DNA from: Diploscapter coronatus
Lineage: Eukaryota > Nematoda > Chromadorea > Rhabditida > Rhabditidae
Direction: 5' to 3'
NCBI GenBank assembly: GCA_964036155.1
Contig: OZ038422.1
Location: 2,565,201 to 2,629,200 of the forward strand
DNA: 64,000 nucleotides
Shown in pieces: positions 22,617 through 37,600 of the stretch; positions within the stretch are counted from its first letter, which is position 1, and each line of letters opens with the position of its first letter. The notes below the pieces were generated by a model that did no database searches, was not told the origin of the DNA, and saw nothing but the letters and a program-made list of their open reading frames with translations. Made by a program: the position numbers and the translations under genes.

Positions 22617-25600
22617 TTAGCTGGACGATTCAGCAGCCACCTGGGGCAGATTTGTCACCGAGTCGCAGGACGACGAATTATTCGAGCCAGGCTTTCGGTT
22701 CCAGTCTTAAAGTTTATTTATTATTATTTTTTTAAGATATGAGGTATTTTAAGACATTATCAGGTCTGAAATCTGAAGAATAGGGAATATATACAAATAA
22801 AGAGCGATTTAAGACTTCTCAGCATATCAAGTTCCTTCTCTTTTAAAAACTCAGAAAATAATTGCGTCGTTAAATTGAAACTACCAAAATAGGGAGCAAA
22901 AATGATACCTTTCGCTTCGGCTCCGCCTCCTGTCGGCTGCAAGAGGGGGCTCTTGATGTTGGCCATCGTCCTCTGACGGACTTCGCGGATTTTCAGGATC
23001 AGCGACTGGCGATTGGGAAACACGTCCCGGTGAGCCATCTGGAACGCGGCGATCTCCTTGTCTAAATTTTCAGGGTTCGATTTTTCTCGACGATTTTTGA
23101 GATACTTGGCGGAAATAGTCCAGCAGTCTCGAGCAACTTGCACACGAGCAGACGTCGTTGCTCTAGGAGACGCTTGTTCGCAGTCTTCTCGTCGCCAGTG
23201 TCGTTTTCAGGTTTCTGCAAAAAAATAACGCTTATAAGTTTCAAATTAGAAAGATGATTGAAGTCAGAATCTTGAATTCTAATGCCTGGAACTCCAACAG
23301 GATCTTATCAAAAATCGATTAAAAAATATTAATGCAAATGATGAAGATGGCAGATGTACCTGCTCGCCTACAGTCGGAGTACTGAATCCAGGCCCGAAGA
23401 ACACCGAGTTCCCAATCGGAGCAGTTCCAGGAGTGTAGAGCGGGGAAGCGTTGATGATGGGTGAGTCAGACACGACTCGGGAGAACGCAGAAGGAGTCGC
23501 TGGTAGAGATGAAGGCTCCTTGTCGCCCGGAGCGAATGCAGGCAAACGCGCGAACTTCTCCTTGAAGTCGATGTTATCGAGCACTCTGAAAAGTATCATT
23601 TTTCGGGGATTGTAAAAGTTTTAAAATGTATTTAAAAAATAACAGAACAAATATATTGCTCAACTAAATGGTAATCTCGTTTCAATTTGTTTGGAAGCGA
23701 TGAAATTTCATTTGATTCTTTCAGACATTCACACACAATCTAAAATGAAGCAGGTTTCAAACTGTTTTATCTAATTCTTCCATTTCTTATACAATGTTTT
23801 AGTATCACGTGGATTAAATGTCAATATCCTAACAAAACCTCTTACCTATCCACCGAAGTCTGATCGCGTCTAAATCTTTTCTCTTCGGGCCCTCCGTTGA
23901 TCCTCATCTCGTTTCCAGCTGTCTGTGGGTGTGTTCGTTTCTGACCCTTGGCGAGTCCTCGCTGAGCTGGCGTTGGCTGCAGAACGAACGTCGTTGGTGA
24001 CTGTGGTGAAGCATTTTGAGCGAACTGTAGAAGAGGTCCTTTGATGGGCGGGGCAGACTGTGGGATCAAGCTTGGGGGTGGCATCGCGGTGCTCAAATTG
24101 ATAAGTTATTTGCCACGTCCGAGACAAGCAAAGTAATTGAGAGTTTCTTTGATAAAAATCCCTAGTTTTTTCTTGAGACCTACCATTTCGGCGAATTTCT
24201 CATCAGCACTTCGAATCTCGCCATGTCCTCGTTCCTCTGAGCAGCGAATGGAAACGCCGCCTCAGTTCTGGGGCTCAGCAGGACTGGTGCACTCTGAAAA
24301 TTCGCTATGTGTTTGACACTTTTCATGAGTGAGATTGAGTACTTTTGTTTGATGTAGTCGCTCATTTCAGAGAGATATTTATGAGTGTCCTACCTTAATC
24401 CACAGCGGACTAACTGGCGATATCGACGTAAACGGCTGAGGGGAATGAATTCCTTGCAAGATAGTGTTGCTCAAAGACGTTGCCATCGGAGAGTTTTGGG
24501 CCTGAAACAGGATTGCTCAATTGTTTCGTATGTTTCAACGAAAATCATATTAATTATATATTGAGAATTTTATAATTAGTCGATTTTCAGCAAAATCGTC
24601 ACAGATAAAATATAAAAGTGTTATTTGAAAATCTTACTATCTGTAATGGATAAGTCTAGTACTCTTGGTCAAATAATAAATCGAGGTAAGACTAGCGATC
24701 ATCATAAGATCATAACTGAACTAAAGTGGCTATTTGGAAGTTTCAAGCCCTCAAGCCATGCGAGAAATAGGGTGAAGTATGGTAGAGAAAGGCTTCTTTT
24801 CTCACTTTTGCATGGCTTGAGGAGTTGAGGTTACCAAGTTGCCAACCAAAATCGCATCACACTAACCATATTTACCCAATTCGCTGCTAGCGTCGGGATT
24901 TGCATGCCCAAGATAGGCAGCGGCGAGTAGATCCGATGCGTGGGAGGACAGTTGGGCTGAGGGCTGGCAGAGCCTGCAGAGCCGAAACTCGGCAACGATG
25001 GAGGAGTGACGAAGCGGGATGGAGGACGGTTGACGGACGGGTTGTGCAGCTGAAACCGGCAGCCAAAATGAAATGAAAGAAAGTTGATAGTTCACACTGG
25101 TGGCATCGATAATTCGCAACAAAATGAATCACTTTAGAGCTGGACGAAAATTTCCGTCCAGCCCTGAGATCATCTTTCATTAATTTTCAGCTCAAAATAG
25201 GAATGATTTTGCAAGAACCAGATGAACAATGAAGTACTAACAAATAGAGGTACTTCGTTTCTTAGAATATCTTGCAACTTATCAATGCCATTTTAATAGT
25301 TTAGGTAAGTCAAACTCAAAATACTAATAAAATCGGTAAAATGAAATCTAATGAAATTAGGATAGTCACCTCACACGATTAGCTTCAAACGGTTAAATGA
25401 TGATTTCATCCGAAAGGAAAAAATCTGTTTAGGGAGGAAATCAAAAGTCGATCACGTTTCACTACTCTGCATACACGGGCATTAAGTTCGTTTTTCCTAC
25501 TTTGATTTCTCGTACCTTCTGGAGTAGTGACAGGTCGAATTGGGTGGTGACGAGAGGCGATGACGGGATGCTGATGCTTGGCGGGAGGAACGTCGGCAGT

Positions 25601-28600
25601 CCCGCTAAACTCGGACTCAGCACCGGTGGCTCGAGGCTCATGTCCAAGTGACCGTCCAATCTCAGAGGCAGAGGTCGAAAGGCAGTCTGAGAATTCGATG
25701 GAAATCATTTTCAGATCCGACGATTCTTTCGTACCGGTGTGGTTGGACTGAGCAGCCCAGTGTCCCTGCCCTCGATGCAGGCCTTCGCCATTTCGTCTGC
25801 AGAGGGGAAGTCGAAGTCGAATGCTTGGCGGTTCTAAAAAAAAAAAAAGCACTAGTCTTTCCCGCACCCAGAAATGATCTCCTTACCTTCTCCGTAGCAG
25901 TTCTGGGGGTGCTTGGCGTTGCCGCTGTCGATGAGCTTCCATCCTCTCTGCCCTTCTTCTCCTTGTTGCACCACTTCCAATCCGGATGAGCTTTGAAGTG
26001 GGCCTCCTTCACCTAAAATGCAAACTTCAGGCAATGATTCGACTAGGTGATTTTTACCTGGGTGGCAAGTTTATGATACTCTGCCTTCTCCTCGGCACCC
26101 AACGCGTACCACCATTCCCCGAGAATCTTGGAGACTGTTCGATTATCTCGATTGGGGTACTTGGAGTGAACCAAAGGACGATGTCGCTTCGAGAATATCA
26201 TAAAAGCGTTCATCGGGCGACGAATATGCTCGCGAGACTAAAGTTGACAGATCATTAATGTTCAAGATTTTGGATGACCAATTATGAAATTTAAATAGTG
26301 TCGAGCTCGGGGGAAAGGTATATTAAAAGGCTAAGTACTTATTTCGCACTATTTCGTGCTATGATATGGGCTTTGAATAAGTTTCAGAATAATTAATCTT
26401 GCAGGAATGAAAGTAAATCATGATAGGCGAACAGATTTGTTCGTTTCTAAAAATGCAAAGCTATCGTTCTTACCGTCTTCGGTTTCATTCCCTTCCTAGT
26501 GGGGCTCTTCTCGTCGACTGGTAGGTCCTCACTTCCGCTTGTTGCGATCGGAGTTATCCTGCTGACGTCGATTTCTTCGGAATCTCTTCGCTCTTGGAGC
26601 AGAGGCCTTCGCACTTCACGGGATTCAATGACGTCCACTATTTCGGTCATCTGAAATTGGACCATTCTTTTTTCCTTTCCAGAAAGAAGTTTAACCCTAT
26701 GACATTAACAATGATGGTCAGTATTAGAGTGAGTCACAAGAAAATGCTCTTACCTGCGACTGAGAGTTAGATCTCTGAGAAGGTAGATTTCGACTGCGCT
26801 CGCCGTCGGATTGAATATTTGAAGTATTATCTGAAACGTGAATTTTCAGAGGATTTTCAAAATCATCACAAATCTGAGGAAGTTTTGAGAAATGATTACT
26901 GAAGCGAGGAAACATCACTGCGCACTATACAAATTTCGTATATATACTGGTTCTTTGATGATTAAACAATGAAGTTCGGCGGGTTTATTCGAGTTTCGTC
27001 GAGATCGTCAGATTAATCCGTCTTTTGTGTGAAATTTTAAATTTGAATAGGAGCTATTTTGTATTCTCACGTTGAAATTCGAAATGGAAACACGCAGAAT
27101 CTGGGGGTTTTAGACGGTTTTAGAAAAACAAAAAAAACCGCTAATTCAGTGTCGCGACATGGGGATTAGATAAGAATAGTGAAGGAATTACGTATGTTTT
27201 GTCGAGGTTGGTTCTTGAGCCCGCTAGTTTAAAATTTAAAGAAAAATAAAATTGATGAAATCTTTATCTCAAGCCTCTAAGTAACATTGGCAAAATTCAC
27301 TTTACGACCTAGATTATTTTCGAAACATAAATTTTAAACTCAAAATGTTCCATAAAGTGAAGAAAATTCTATTTCGAAATCTCGAAGCTTAGAAGCTAAT
27401 CTTCTTGGGACTTTCGACGTCTGAATTGAATGGCATTTTACGGAGCTTTTGTACCCAGCGCTTTGCGTTGAAAATGATGCCTGTATTCGTTAATAGATCG
27501 TCGCTAATCCGTTAGATTAGGCTATATCTAAATCCGTGAAAATCCCCTTCACTCTTAAATCTGAGGACCGGCAGATTTTTATGCGCGAATTGTCAAAAAT
27601 AGCCCCACTTCTTATTTTTTGCTAATCCTATCTCCCTGTGATAAAAGACCATATCAGAAAATCGACGGGGTTTTATTTTTATTGAGGGGGGTAAATTGAG
27701 AAAATGTTCCCGGAAATTCGGGAAATTAATAGGATTTAGAAGCCCTAAATTAGAATGATCGACTACATTTTCATAGAACTTGATCGCAATTTTGGTTGAT
27801 TAAATTGTGCGATTTATGATGTCGAAAGTATCGAAGAACAGCTTATTTATACAGATTACGATATGGGGATTTGCAATTTTGGTGTATTTTTTTTGGAACG
27901 AATTGGCAAAACAGGTTTCAGATTAGATCCCAAAAAAATCTCGGCTAGACAGATGTTATGAATATTCATTAGTTTCGTGGTTCTAATTTGAATGTTTTTG
28001 AATAATGGCTCATAAAAAGTCGTCTGTAATGAATTTTAGTCCGAATAACATACCATCGTTTAATGGGAACTTATTCATGAAAGTATTCTTCAAAAATAGG
28101 AAGACGAAATTAAAGGATTACAAGGATTTTCTATGTTACAAATTCTTCGAGCATAGTTTTTAGGTTGTAATTTAGTTCATATGGACTTACTAGCTCAATT
28201 TCTATGAAAATGTTTAAAATACCGAAAGATAGGGGATAGTTAAATTTTCAAATTCCTGGTATCTAACCTGAGTTATGGGCCTCGCCAGGTTGATCTGCAT
28301 CGCCCTGCTTCTTGCTCTGCTGCTCGACGCTCTGCTGCTGTTGCTGCTGATTCTGGCTGGTATCACTTTTGCCGCCATTAATTGAAAAATCTGAAACATG
28401 TACCAAATTAGTCACTTTTAGACAAGCTGAAAATCTTCGCCTTTATTCTTCATTATAATTGTTTTTGAAGCCAGCTAGAATACAATTTGGATTAGCTAAT
28501 CATCGAAAATTTAGACTTGGTGGGAAATTCGCTGCCGCTAGGCTTCATCCTATCCTCTTTAAAACAACTTGAGATATCACGCTTAAGAGCTAATCTTCGA

Positions 28601-31600
28601 AGATTCTCGCAATATTTCGAAATGCGTAAATGACTTTCCATGAATGAACTCCAAAAATAGCAGCTGCCAAAAGTCGGCTCCATTTGGATGTGGAGGTTCT
28701 CTAATGATGAAAGATGGCGAAATAAAACGAGTTGGCATAATTTCCAAGGGTACAATGGAATTTACGTATTCAAGTAAGGCAAACTAGATGGCGTTGCTGT
28801 GTTCTGATTGAATGTGTTATGATGCGAGTGTTTTGACTTGGTTGGAGGTAAAACTTTTGGGTTGCGCACAAATTTTCGTAAAGTAGTAAAATACAAGAAA
28901 TGATGGTGGTTGATTTTGTTCGTATCTTTTTCTTATACTACAAATTATATGAAGATTAGCTGAAACAGCTTAACATTAATAGCAGAGTTTCATCTGTAGG
29001 TAGATTTTATCGTCATTTAATAGATTTGCAGTGAAAACCGGACATCGCTCAACTCTTGCAATCTTATTATCAGAACTAATAATAGTTTTGTGTCTAAATT
29101 AAAAGAAAAAATTCCGCTTACTAGAACTAGACCCGTTCTGTGGTCGCCGTGAGGCGGCACCCCTGCCTGCATCGCCCCCATGCGAGTCATCGTCATCGTT
29201 GCCATCCCCCTCACCATCCGACGACCCTTTCTGACAGACAGACACGTTGTCATCTTCGTCGTTGTCTTCATCTTCTTCTGCCGTCTCCTTCTTGACGCCT
29301 TCGTTATTGTTGTTATGCGACATTTGTTGCTGAGCCGCCAGCTGCTGCTGGATGAGTTGCGCCTCAAGTTGGATTTTTAAACCTCATATTTTTGGAAGCT
29401 AAGTTGAAGTTTGCATTACTGCTACATCAGCTTCAAGCAAGTGTACCTCCCCCTGCTCTTTCTTCAAAAAGCGGGTGTGGAATACAAAAGACCTTCCCTC
29501 ACCTGCTGCTGTAAAAAAGGCGAACTCGCTGCCAATTGACTCAGGAAAGCGGAATTCAGCGGGAAGACTGGAGATGGATGAAGCAGAGGACTAGTGAAGA
29601 GACCGCTGCTACCGGGCTGAGATAGGGGCGAGGGGTGAGAGAGGTCCTAAAGTTTTATTTTTGTACTCTTTGCAAACAACAACCGAAGTTAGCCCTCTTG
29701 CATTTTTAATCCGTAAGTTACCTTTACCCTCTTGTAGATTTTACCCCCTTTTTTCTCTTCTCCTTGCTATTTTCCCGAAAGGGAGGAGGTAAAAAGTACA
29801 AGAGGGTAGGGTTAACTTAGGGGTAAAAAGCATATGAAACCCGAGAAAATTGGAAAGTTAAATTAGTTCATTGTACGTAGGAATTTGCGAAACTTAGGAG
29901 GATATATTTTCCTCAAGGATAACATCTGATTAAGTTTCAGGCTGTTCTTCAGAGCCCTACCTGAGTATTTCCTCCCTGCAGCGAATGTGTAGGCAACTGC
30001 GTGGGTGGAGTGAGCTGAGTAAATGTGGGCAAAGACGAGGAGGCCGTCGGAATTGCGTCGATTCGCGGACGACGTCCGGCTGGGACTGGCATCAGGGGAA
30101 GTAACTGCAAAAATACGACTATTTTGGCGATTTTGAAAAATCTTTCTACCGGAGAATAAGCCGATGAAAACTGGTTCATCGAGAGAAGGGCACGTTCGAG
30201 CTGAAATAAGACAAATTTGAAGATCGAGATATAATTTGTGGTAAGCTTTAGAATATTTCAAGATATTGTGTTAAAATCGTGAAACTGTTGCATTCTCAGT
30301 ACCATGTTCGAGTGATATCAAGAGAATTAGAAATTTTTGAGTTGTTTCGCAAATTTTCGGATATTTGGTATTTGCAAATATTCAATGCTTCGTCTTCATG
30401 TAGCGATGATCATCTTAATCATATGCATAAAAATGCCGACTTACACTTTCCCTGTTCATGCTGTTCATGGTTTCCTGTTGCTCTTCGAGATGCGTCCTGA
30501 CAGCAGCAGGTGCTGAGAGATTGCCTCCCAATTTGGTCGAAGCGGTCACCGGTGGAGGGGGAAACAGAGGCGGCAGAATTCGCGCTGGGGCTGAATTCGG
30601 AAACGACGTAGGCTCGCGACCAAATATAGATCCTGCAAAACTTTTGCCATTTTTGAATAATTTTGAATTGCAGATTTTTAAAAATAGCCCCTCTTCACCG
30701 ATGCAAGTATTATAATATCTGATGACTAAAGTTTGATGTAAAATGTTGAAACGTTGTCAATTTGAAGTTCGAAAGATGCAGTAATCTGCGAAAATACGCT
30801 TAAAGTTCAAAAGTCTGTCCTCTCAAAATTGCGATTTTTTATCTGCCATATTCGAAATTCTTGTCCGCATTATACGTGAGCATAAAAGGATTAACGCATT
30901 TCGTTTATCATAATATCAGATTTTATCTGCAGGAAATCTGGGATTATTCCATTGAATTTTAAACGTGTACATTAAGGAAATTAGGCCCCAAAAATGTCCC
31001 TCTTCAAAGAACCCCACTACTAATCAGGTCTAAAACTGGCGGTTTCTCAAAATGGATTAATCTGGTGGCAAAATAGAATGACTGATATTTTTGATGATAT
31101 TAGAATGAATGAGACTTAAGAAATGGAGGAAGGAGTCTAAATTTGGCTGTTTTGCAAAATTCACAATAGACTACATAGATTATCTCTAAGATCCATGACA
31201 GAAATTCACAACGGAATCACAGAGTATGAATTTTAATTCATTTGAACGACTTGCCACACTAAAAGCTCAAAACATCGTTTCACAATTCAAAATCTTAGAC
31301 TTCGAAAAGCTTGAATCTTATTTGAACAAGGTTAAAGTGGTAACAGTAAATAGACAATATTCATAGTGCTACAGTATTTGGGTTTCAGTATACCTGCTGA
31401 CGTTCTGACAATATTCAGAAGGCCCGAGACGTCGCCGGCTTCCTGTGGTTTGTCGTCGTCGTGACTGGGCCAGTCCATGGAACACGAAGCAGCTGAAATT
31501 GTAACAGTAAATAACACGTTAATTACGACTGGAAGCAATTTACTCCTAAAGTGAGTACTTTTCTCCCAAAATGGGAAGATAAGAAATGAGGAGAGGAATA

Positions 31601-34600
31601 AAGTTTCGGAGGAAAGTACTCGAGCAGCTGACTTCGGCTGAAATGCGACACGTTAATTAACATGATTACTTCATTCAATTCAATTACATATTAACCACAA
31701 TTCAGAGAGCGTAATTTACGTATGCATTATTCATCACAGCGGTAATTTAATGTTTTTTGAAATTTTGCGATAGATTTCCTTATTAATTTAGGCAGAGGAA
31801 AAAACATGAGGAATTGGAATTTCGACTCATTCAGGAAACACTACGTTAATTCATGAAATTCATTACGAAAGTGCGTAATAGGTTATAGAGTGACTACAGA
31901 ATATAGTACGTTTTGAAAAAAAAAACTGCTAATCAGAATCTAAGACCAATTCTTGTTCAGATGATCTAACAGTCATAATAAATATAAAATTTATGCTTAA
32001 GATAATTTAATGGATGAAGTATGTTTAAAAAAATTTGTATGTCAGAATTTCAAATCAAGCCCCAGTCATACGAAATGAATATATCCCGTCTCTAATAAAA
32101 TTCATATTTATGCAAAATCTTCGAAAATATTGAAATACTGGAAAAGTATCATGTTCAAGAATTGTTTCTTGAGGAATGAGAGAGTTATGGCATTTCTTTT
32201 TCGGTCTTATTCTCCCGCCGTCTTTCACGAGTTTGGCCACTTTGATCCGCGTGTCGATGGGCAAAAACGGACACCCCGCTTGGATTCGGGAATTTGCGCA
32301 TATCGTATTTCACTGCCTAATTAACCAGAAATGGCTAGGTCTGAGGAAAAGAGCCGAATAAAATCACTTGTGCAGCTTGAAAGAGAGATATTGATATTTG
32401 ACATTAAAAGTAAAGGGGGATGCTAACTTGTAGTCGAGTTGGAAAATGATGTGAAATGTTGAAACATAGTTCACAGCCAGCTATTTTCAGGGAATTTATT
32501 CGTGTTTCAAAATATCACAACTACTATGAGTGCTCGTAGCTTTTAATGTTGCATTCGCACTGAAAATTCCAAATAACCTTTCACAAAGGATATCGCTAAT
32601 GATGTTGATATCTTCTCATATTTCTTATCATCAGTCTTATTCAGAGATAATGAGGCTTGAAATCACAAAGTCGTAAAGATACAAAAGAATTTTGAACTTT
32701 GCCATTTGCTGATCAACAGATCTATCATTTTCTCCAGTTTTGATGATTCACTTCTTTCACGCGCTACTCACCAAAATCGCGTTAATTTTTCGACATTTTT
32801 CCGAGATGTTTACCGATCAAAAGGTGTCTGTTTTTGGTGCGGAAAAACGCGACAATTTGATGACCAAATTTGTCGCCAGAAAGGGGAAGTTGGGCGCCAG
32901 CGGGAACTTACAAAGGATCCAAAGTAGGTGATCTATGACTCTTAAAAGCTGTTTTTCAAATCTGAGATATTTTATATATGATTCAAAATATGTAATATCC
33001 AAATTAAAATTTTCAAAAAAGTCCCGCCCTAGTTTTCAACGCTCTAAAATAATAAAAAGCCAGAATAAAGAACAACAGGCAATTTTCATAGATGTTGACT
33101 TTAGAAATGCGCGCCCTTTAGAAAGGAAACAGAAATTTCATGCTTTGAATCCGTACAGTGAAATGAAGGCATTCGGAACGGGAATGAAAAAGGATTACTG
33201 TAAGAGAATGAATGGTGCATGAAAGAGCGAGTGTCAATAGTATGAGGGAACTTGTTTGAGGACAGCGATACTATCATTCAGCATAGAGATTAGAAGATTA
33301 GAATAATGAGATACTGTAGACAAACATTGAATAGTTTATCAATGGTTAAAGGAAGAGAGGTGTATGAAGACGCAATATCAATTTGAAAGTCCAAGTTTCA
33401 GACTCAACTGAATGAGAAACCTAGCGCGACCAAAATTATTATTCACTTTTAATTAAAACCCGCGCGCACGAGGGTCAAAATGGTGCAAAAATTGTGCAGC
33501 AAAAATGAAACAATGAATGATTCAACGTAAAGGTTTTAGCATATAGGAAATTAAGTTTGCAAAAAAGTTCAAGATTAACCAATACTTTAGGTATCATTGA
33601 CTTACAACTTTTGGCATATAAAAATGTTGTTAAATGATCAGTTTATCACTACTTTTAGATATCAACGCCTTAAATAGATAAAACTATATAACTAGAAAAA
33701 TAAACAGGTTATTTTGGCCCGTCAAAAACCTGAGCTGTATTTGAGCTATTTACCGATTAGGTCGGGTTTATAAACCCCCACTTAATTTACGTGCCACCTG
33801 TTTCAAGTAAATTTGATTACGCCACAAAGTGTGATAAAATTTAGAAAATACAGGTGATTTCTCAGCCCAGATTCGCCCACAAAAGTAAATTAATTCCCCT
33901 GATAAAAAACGACTGATTCAAATTATCACCAGCCGGCTTTTCGAGGGTATCCTATATTATTTGATAGAGAATTTAAAGGGAAATCTAGGTGGAAATCGGC
34001 TGCTGTTTATATTCGAAATAATACCGAATTGGGTGGAATTGGGAAAATTTTCAAAACCCGGCCCGACTACGACACAAATGTCGGTGCGTCAATTTTACAG
34101 CTGCGTAGGACGGGCTTCAACGAGAACGGAATTTGCAACCGAATTCGTAAAAAGTGAGCGTGAAAATTAAGAGAAAGTTTGCGGTGCTACAAGTTAATCT
34201 TCATTGTTATTAGGGGGTAGGTTTCAGAAATTATGAAGGGTTTGTGAATTTTGTTGAAGCTAATTAGTGCTCCGCATTACAATCTACCATAATATCTAAA
34301 TCATATCGATAAGTCGCAAAAATATTCGGATTTAATGCAATTTTCCGATGGTTAATATCTAGTTGATTTATATGGAAATTATTCTAATAAGTTTCGAAAA
34401 TGATTTGAACTTTAAAGATTTTCAACAGATTTGGATCCGTTGCATTTTCTGATAGAATATTTTTTTTTTAATTTCAAAAACTGAACGATCTTTAAAAACT
34501 CGTTCTACTCGTGCCCCCATAAAAACCTAATCTTTCGACATTTCGCCCTTCCAAATACAGTCAAAAGCGATGATGCAACAAAGGGAATGGGTAGAGATTT

Positions 34601-37600
34601 TGGATGGGGGACCCCATTCTTTGCGGTTCGCGGTTACTCATAAAGAGCGGTCAGTTTGATGCCCATTTTGAAAAAGGGTTTGTAACACCTCCGAGGGCTA
34701 GAATGGTATCTATGAAATATATGCATTGAAGGATGAAACTTTACAATTTTTGGGTATCGAACAAATGAATGATACGAAATCAGACGTTGGAACGTTTTCC
34801 ATCCACCGCAATATCCTTTATGCGATGAATGATTTCTCAGTCAACGTTTAAATTACTATCCTTAATAATGGGATGAGAGATGATAGCCGAATTTTTGCGA
34901 TGGAAAACGTTTCAACGTCTGTACAAATGTTTCATTTTTAGTTATACTTTGAAATATTCAAAGGTTTCACAAAACTTTAAAGATAGATCGATGTTGTTTT
35001 TGCAAAACGCCGAAACTTCTAAACTCGTAACATAGAAACATGAAACACTATGAATATCTTGGTTAGTGAATGGTAGAACTTTTTATAAATTTTTATGATT
35101 AGATATGCTTCAAAATACTGAGTGGTAAGATTATCAAAAAATAGAATAATGCGGCTGCCGTTGAGTGAAATTTTCAAAATCGTAAAGTTTATCCAAAGAT
35201 GTGTACGATTGAAAAGTTGCGGGAAATAAATCTATTCTCAGGGTAAATAATTTTTTACTATGTTTAAAAATTTTAAAGCAAGCAAATATGAAAAGCTAAA
35301 ATAATGCTCACTTTGAGGGCTAGGTATTAACAAAAAAATCGTAAAATCGTAACATTGAAAATTTGCGCTTGACAAAAAGTGAAACATGGCTCAGGAATAC
35401 GAGAAAAACGCTCACACAATGTGTACGATTTATAGTGGCATTTTGCCATTGGAACATTGGAAGAAATGACAATTTGAAAAGACGTCTAAATGTGACAATA
35501 GTGAAACATAATGAGACAGGCAATTCCGAGAAATTCGAAGTCACATGAAAGACGGGCGAATAGGCATAATCGTGTCAAATCTATACATTTTCCTTGTCAA
35601 CCAATAATGTATCAATCTACGTGCGAATATCAAAAGATCAGTATTTTTGCGCTCAATTTAATTATAAAAACAGTAAATTATGCTAATTCTAGTATTCCGA
35701 TTTTTTGTTGCAAAAATTCCTGATTAAATTTGACCAATGTTTATTTGAACCTGCAGCACCGACATTTAAATCCGCGCATCTACCCACTTGACTATCGATC
35801 AGAAACTAGCATACCTGCTGAGCTGCTACTCGGAGAGTTCTGGTGTTCTTGGCCGGGTTTGGATTTGAGGGACAAATGCCGCGAACAGTATCCTCGGCGT
35901 TGAGACTCCTGAAAGAAGCGATCAAATTAATATAGATATTTTTTAGATTAGCATAAATTCGGAAAACTCGCACTTTCATTAAAATTCGAATGATCGCATG
36001 ACATAGAGAAACAAAAATTGAAATGAATAGAATTTCGAGAAAAATCCGTAACCTATTTATACCGACACTCCTTTCCGGCGAAATGCTGGTAAAATTCATT
36101 CATCAAATGGGGTGAATTTGGAAAGAATGCCCGGTTTTTGATGAGAAGTCATTATTTTGTCTAAAATGACCATTTATGTGGCCGATTCAGTAGCGGTGGA
36201 GAACGCACGAAGGTGCGCGTGATTAGTCTATTTCAGGTCGCATTAAAATGGAAATGTCCAAATGACACATAAATCGATCGACATACGAATGATACAATCA
36301 GTGGATGAAAATGGGGTTTCGGGAATACCTTTGCAAGATTGTTTGATAAGTACATATGTACTGCTTTAAAATTTGGATAAGAAATCCTAGATAAAGCAAG
36401 CACGTTGACTTCGAATGTCGGAAGAGTACGATATTTTCCAAGGATAGCAAAAAATGGGACAATTTTTTGACTGGCAAAGAAAAATAGCTAGCAAAATTAC
36501 CTTTCTATTTCCGCACAAAATCACTAGCCATTATTCGAAACTTATAGTAGTCGGAAGCTCTCAATCAACATTTCATTAATGACTTGGCAAAATTCCTTTC
36601 AAACATTCCTCACTCTAGCTTCCTGCGGAAGCTTTCTTGTCTCACACTCAAAAATACTCCCGGAATACCGTCTGGAATCGTAGCCATTCATGGATTTCGC
36701 AGTGGTCAGTTTTGATTGCAAAACTTCGTCAAGGAAGGTGGTGAAAACTGACAAATAACAGATCGGAATGTGTCAGCTGACTCTGTCCCTATCTTGCGTC
36801 TCTTCCTCACCCAATGTTGAAGGATAGGGACTTTTCCAAAGTCATATCGAATATACCGATACAGTATCTTCTGCGTGTCTAACAGGTAGTGTGTTTAAGA
36901 GTGGGAGAAGTGAGTAGGGGACGGGTAATGAATGTCAGTCATCAATCAAATTCCTCTCGTTTTATCATTCGAAGTTATCATATCATAAGAGCGTGAAAAT
37001 CGACGAGTGAAATATGGAAAAAGCGAACAGCCAAATTCGGACAAAATGACACCGAATTCGACTTAAAAAGGAAAGATATTCGAGGAATGAATGATAGAAC
37101 AAATACAGTAATTTGGGAGACGATATATTGGATCAAAGTAGGCAAACTCAAAATAAAAACGAAGACTTTTAAGATAGATTCCAGAAAATTTTAGCCCAAT
37201 TTTACTACCTTTCCTAAACAATGCTGCTATGTTCGTGTAGAATATTTCAATACAAAAATAAAAGAAAAATATGAGAATTGCTGAACTTTATCATAAATTT
37301 GATCATAAAGAGCTACAATATTTTTGATAGGATACTCCCACTTTGTTAAAAAAGTAGGCGTGGCCTAATTCAGGTTCCAACTCGGTGAAATCAATGAATT
37401 TCTATTGGAATGTTGCCGTGAATGAACTGCGGAAATTGCAGTTCGAAATCAGTGAAATCAGTACAGCGAAATGGCGATCGACGGAGGAAGGCGTTCTTCA
37501 GTTAATGAGAGTGTCGAAAAAAGCATAAGTGATAAAGAGAGGCTAGAGAAAGAGGGAAAAAGAGATAGCACAAATTAAAGAGGGGTAAAGAAAGGGAATA

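Noticed and set aside
32055..32264. Minus-strand segment reading [16 protein letters not shown], reminiscent of a transposase helix-turn-helix
   Set aside because: Too short, with no catalytic part or terminal repeats nearby; could be chance within a Capicua intron.
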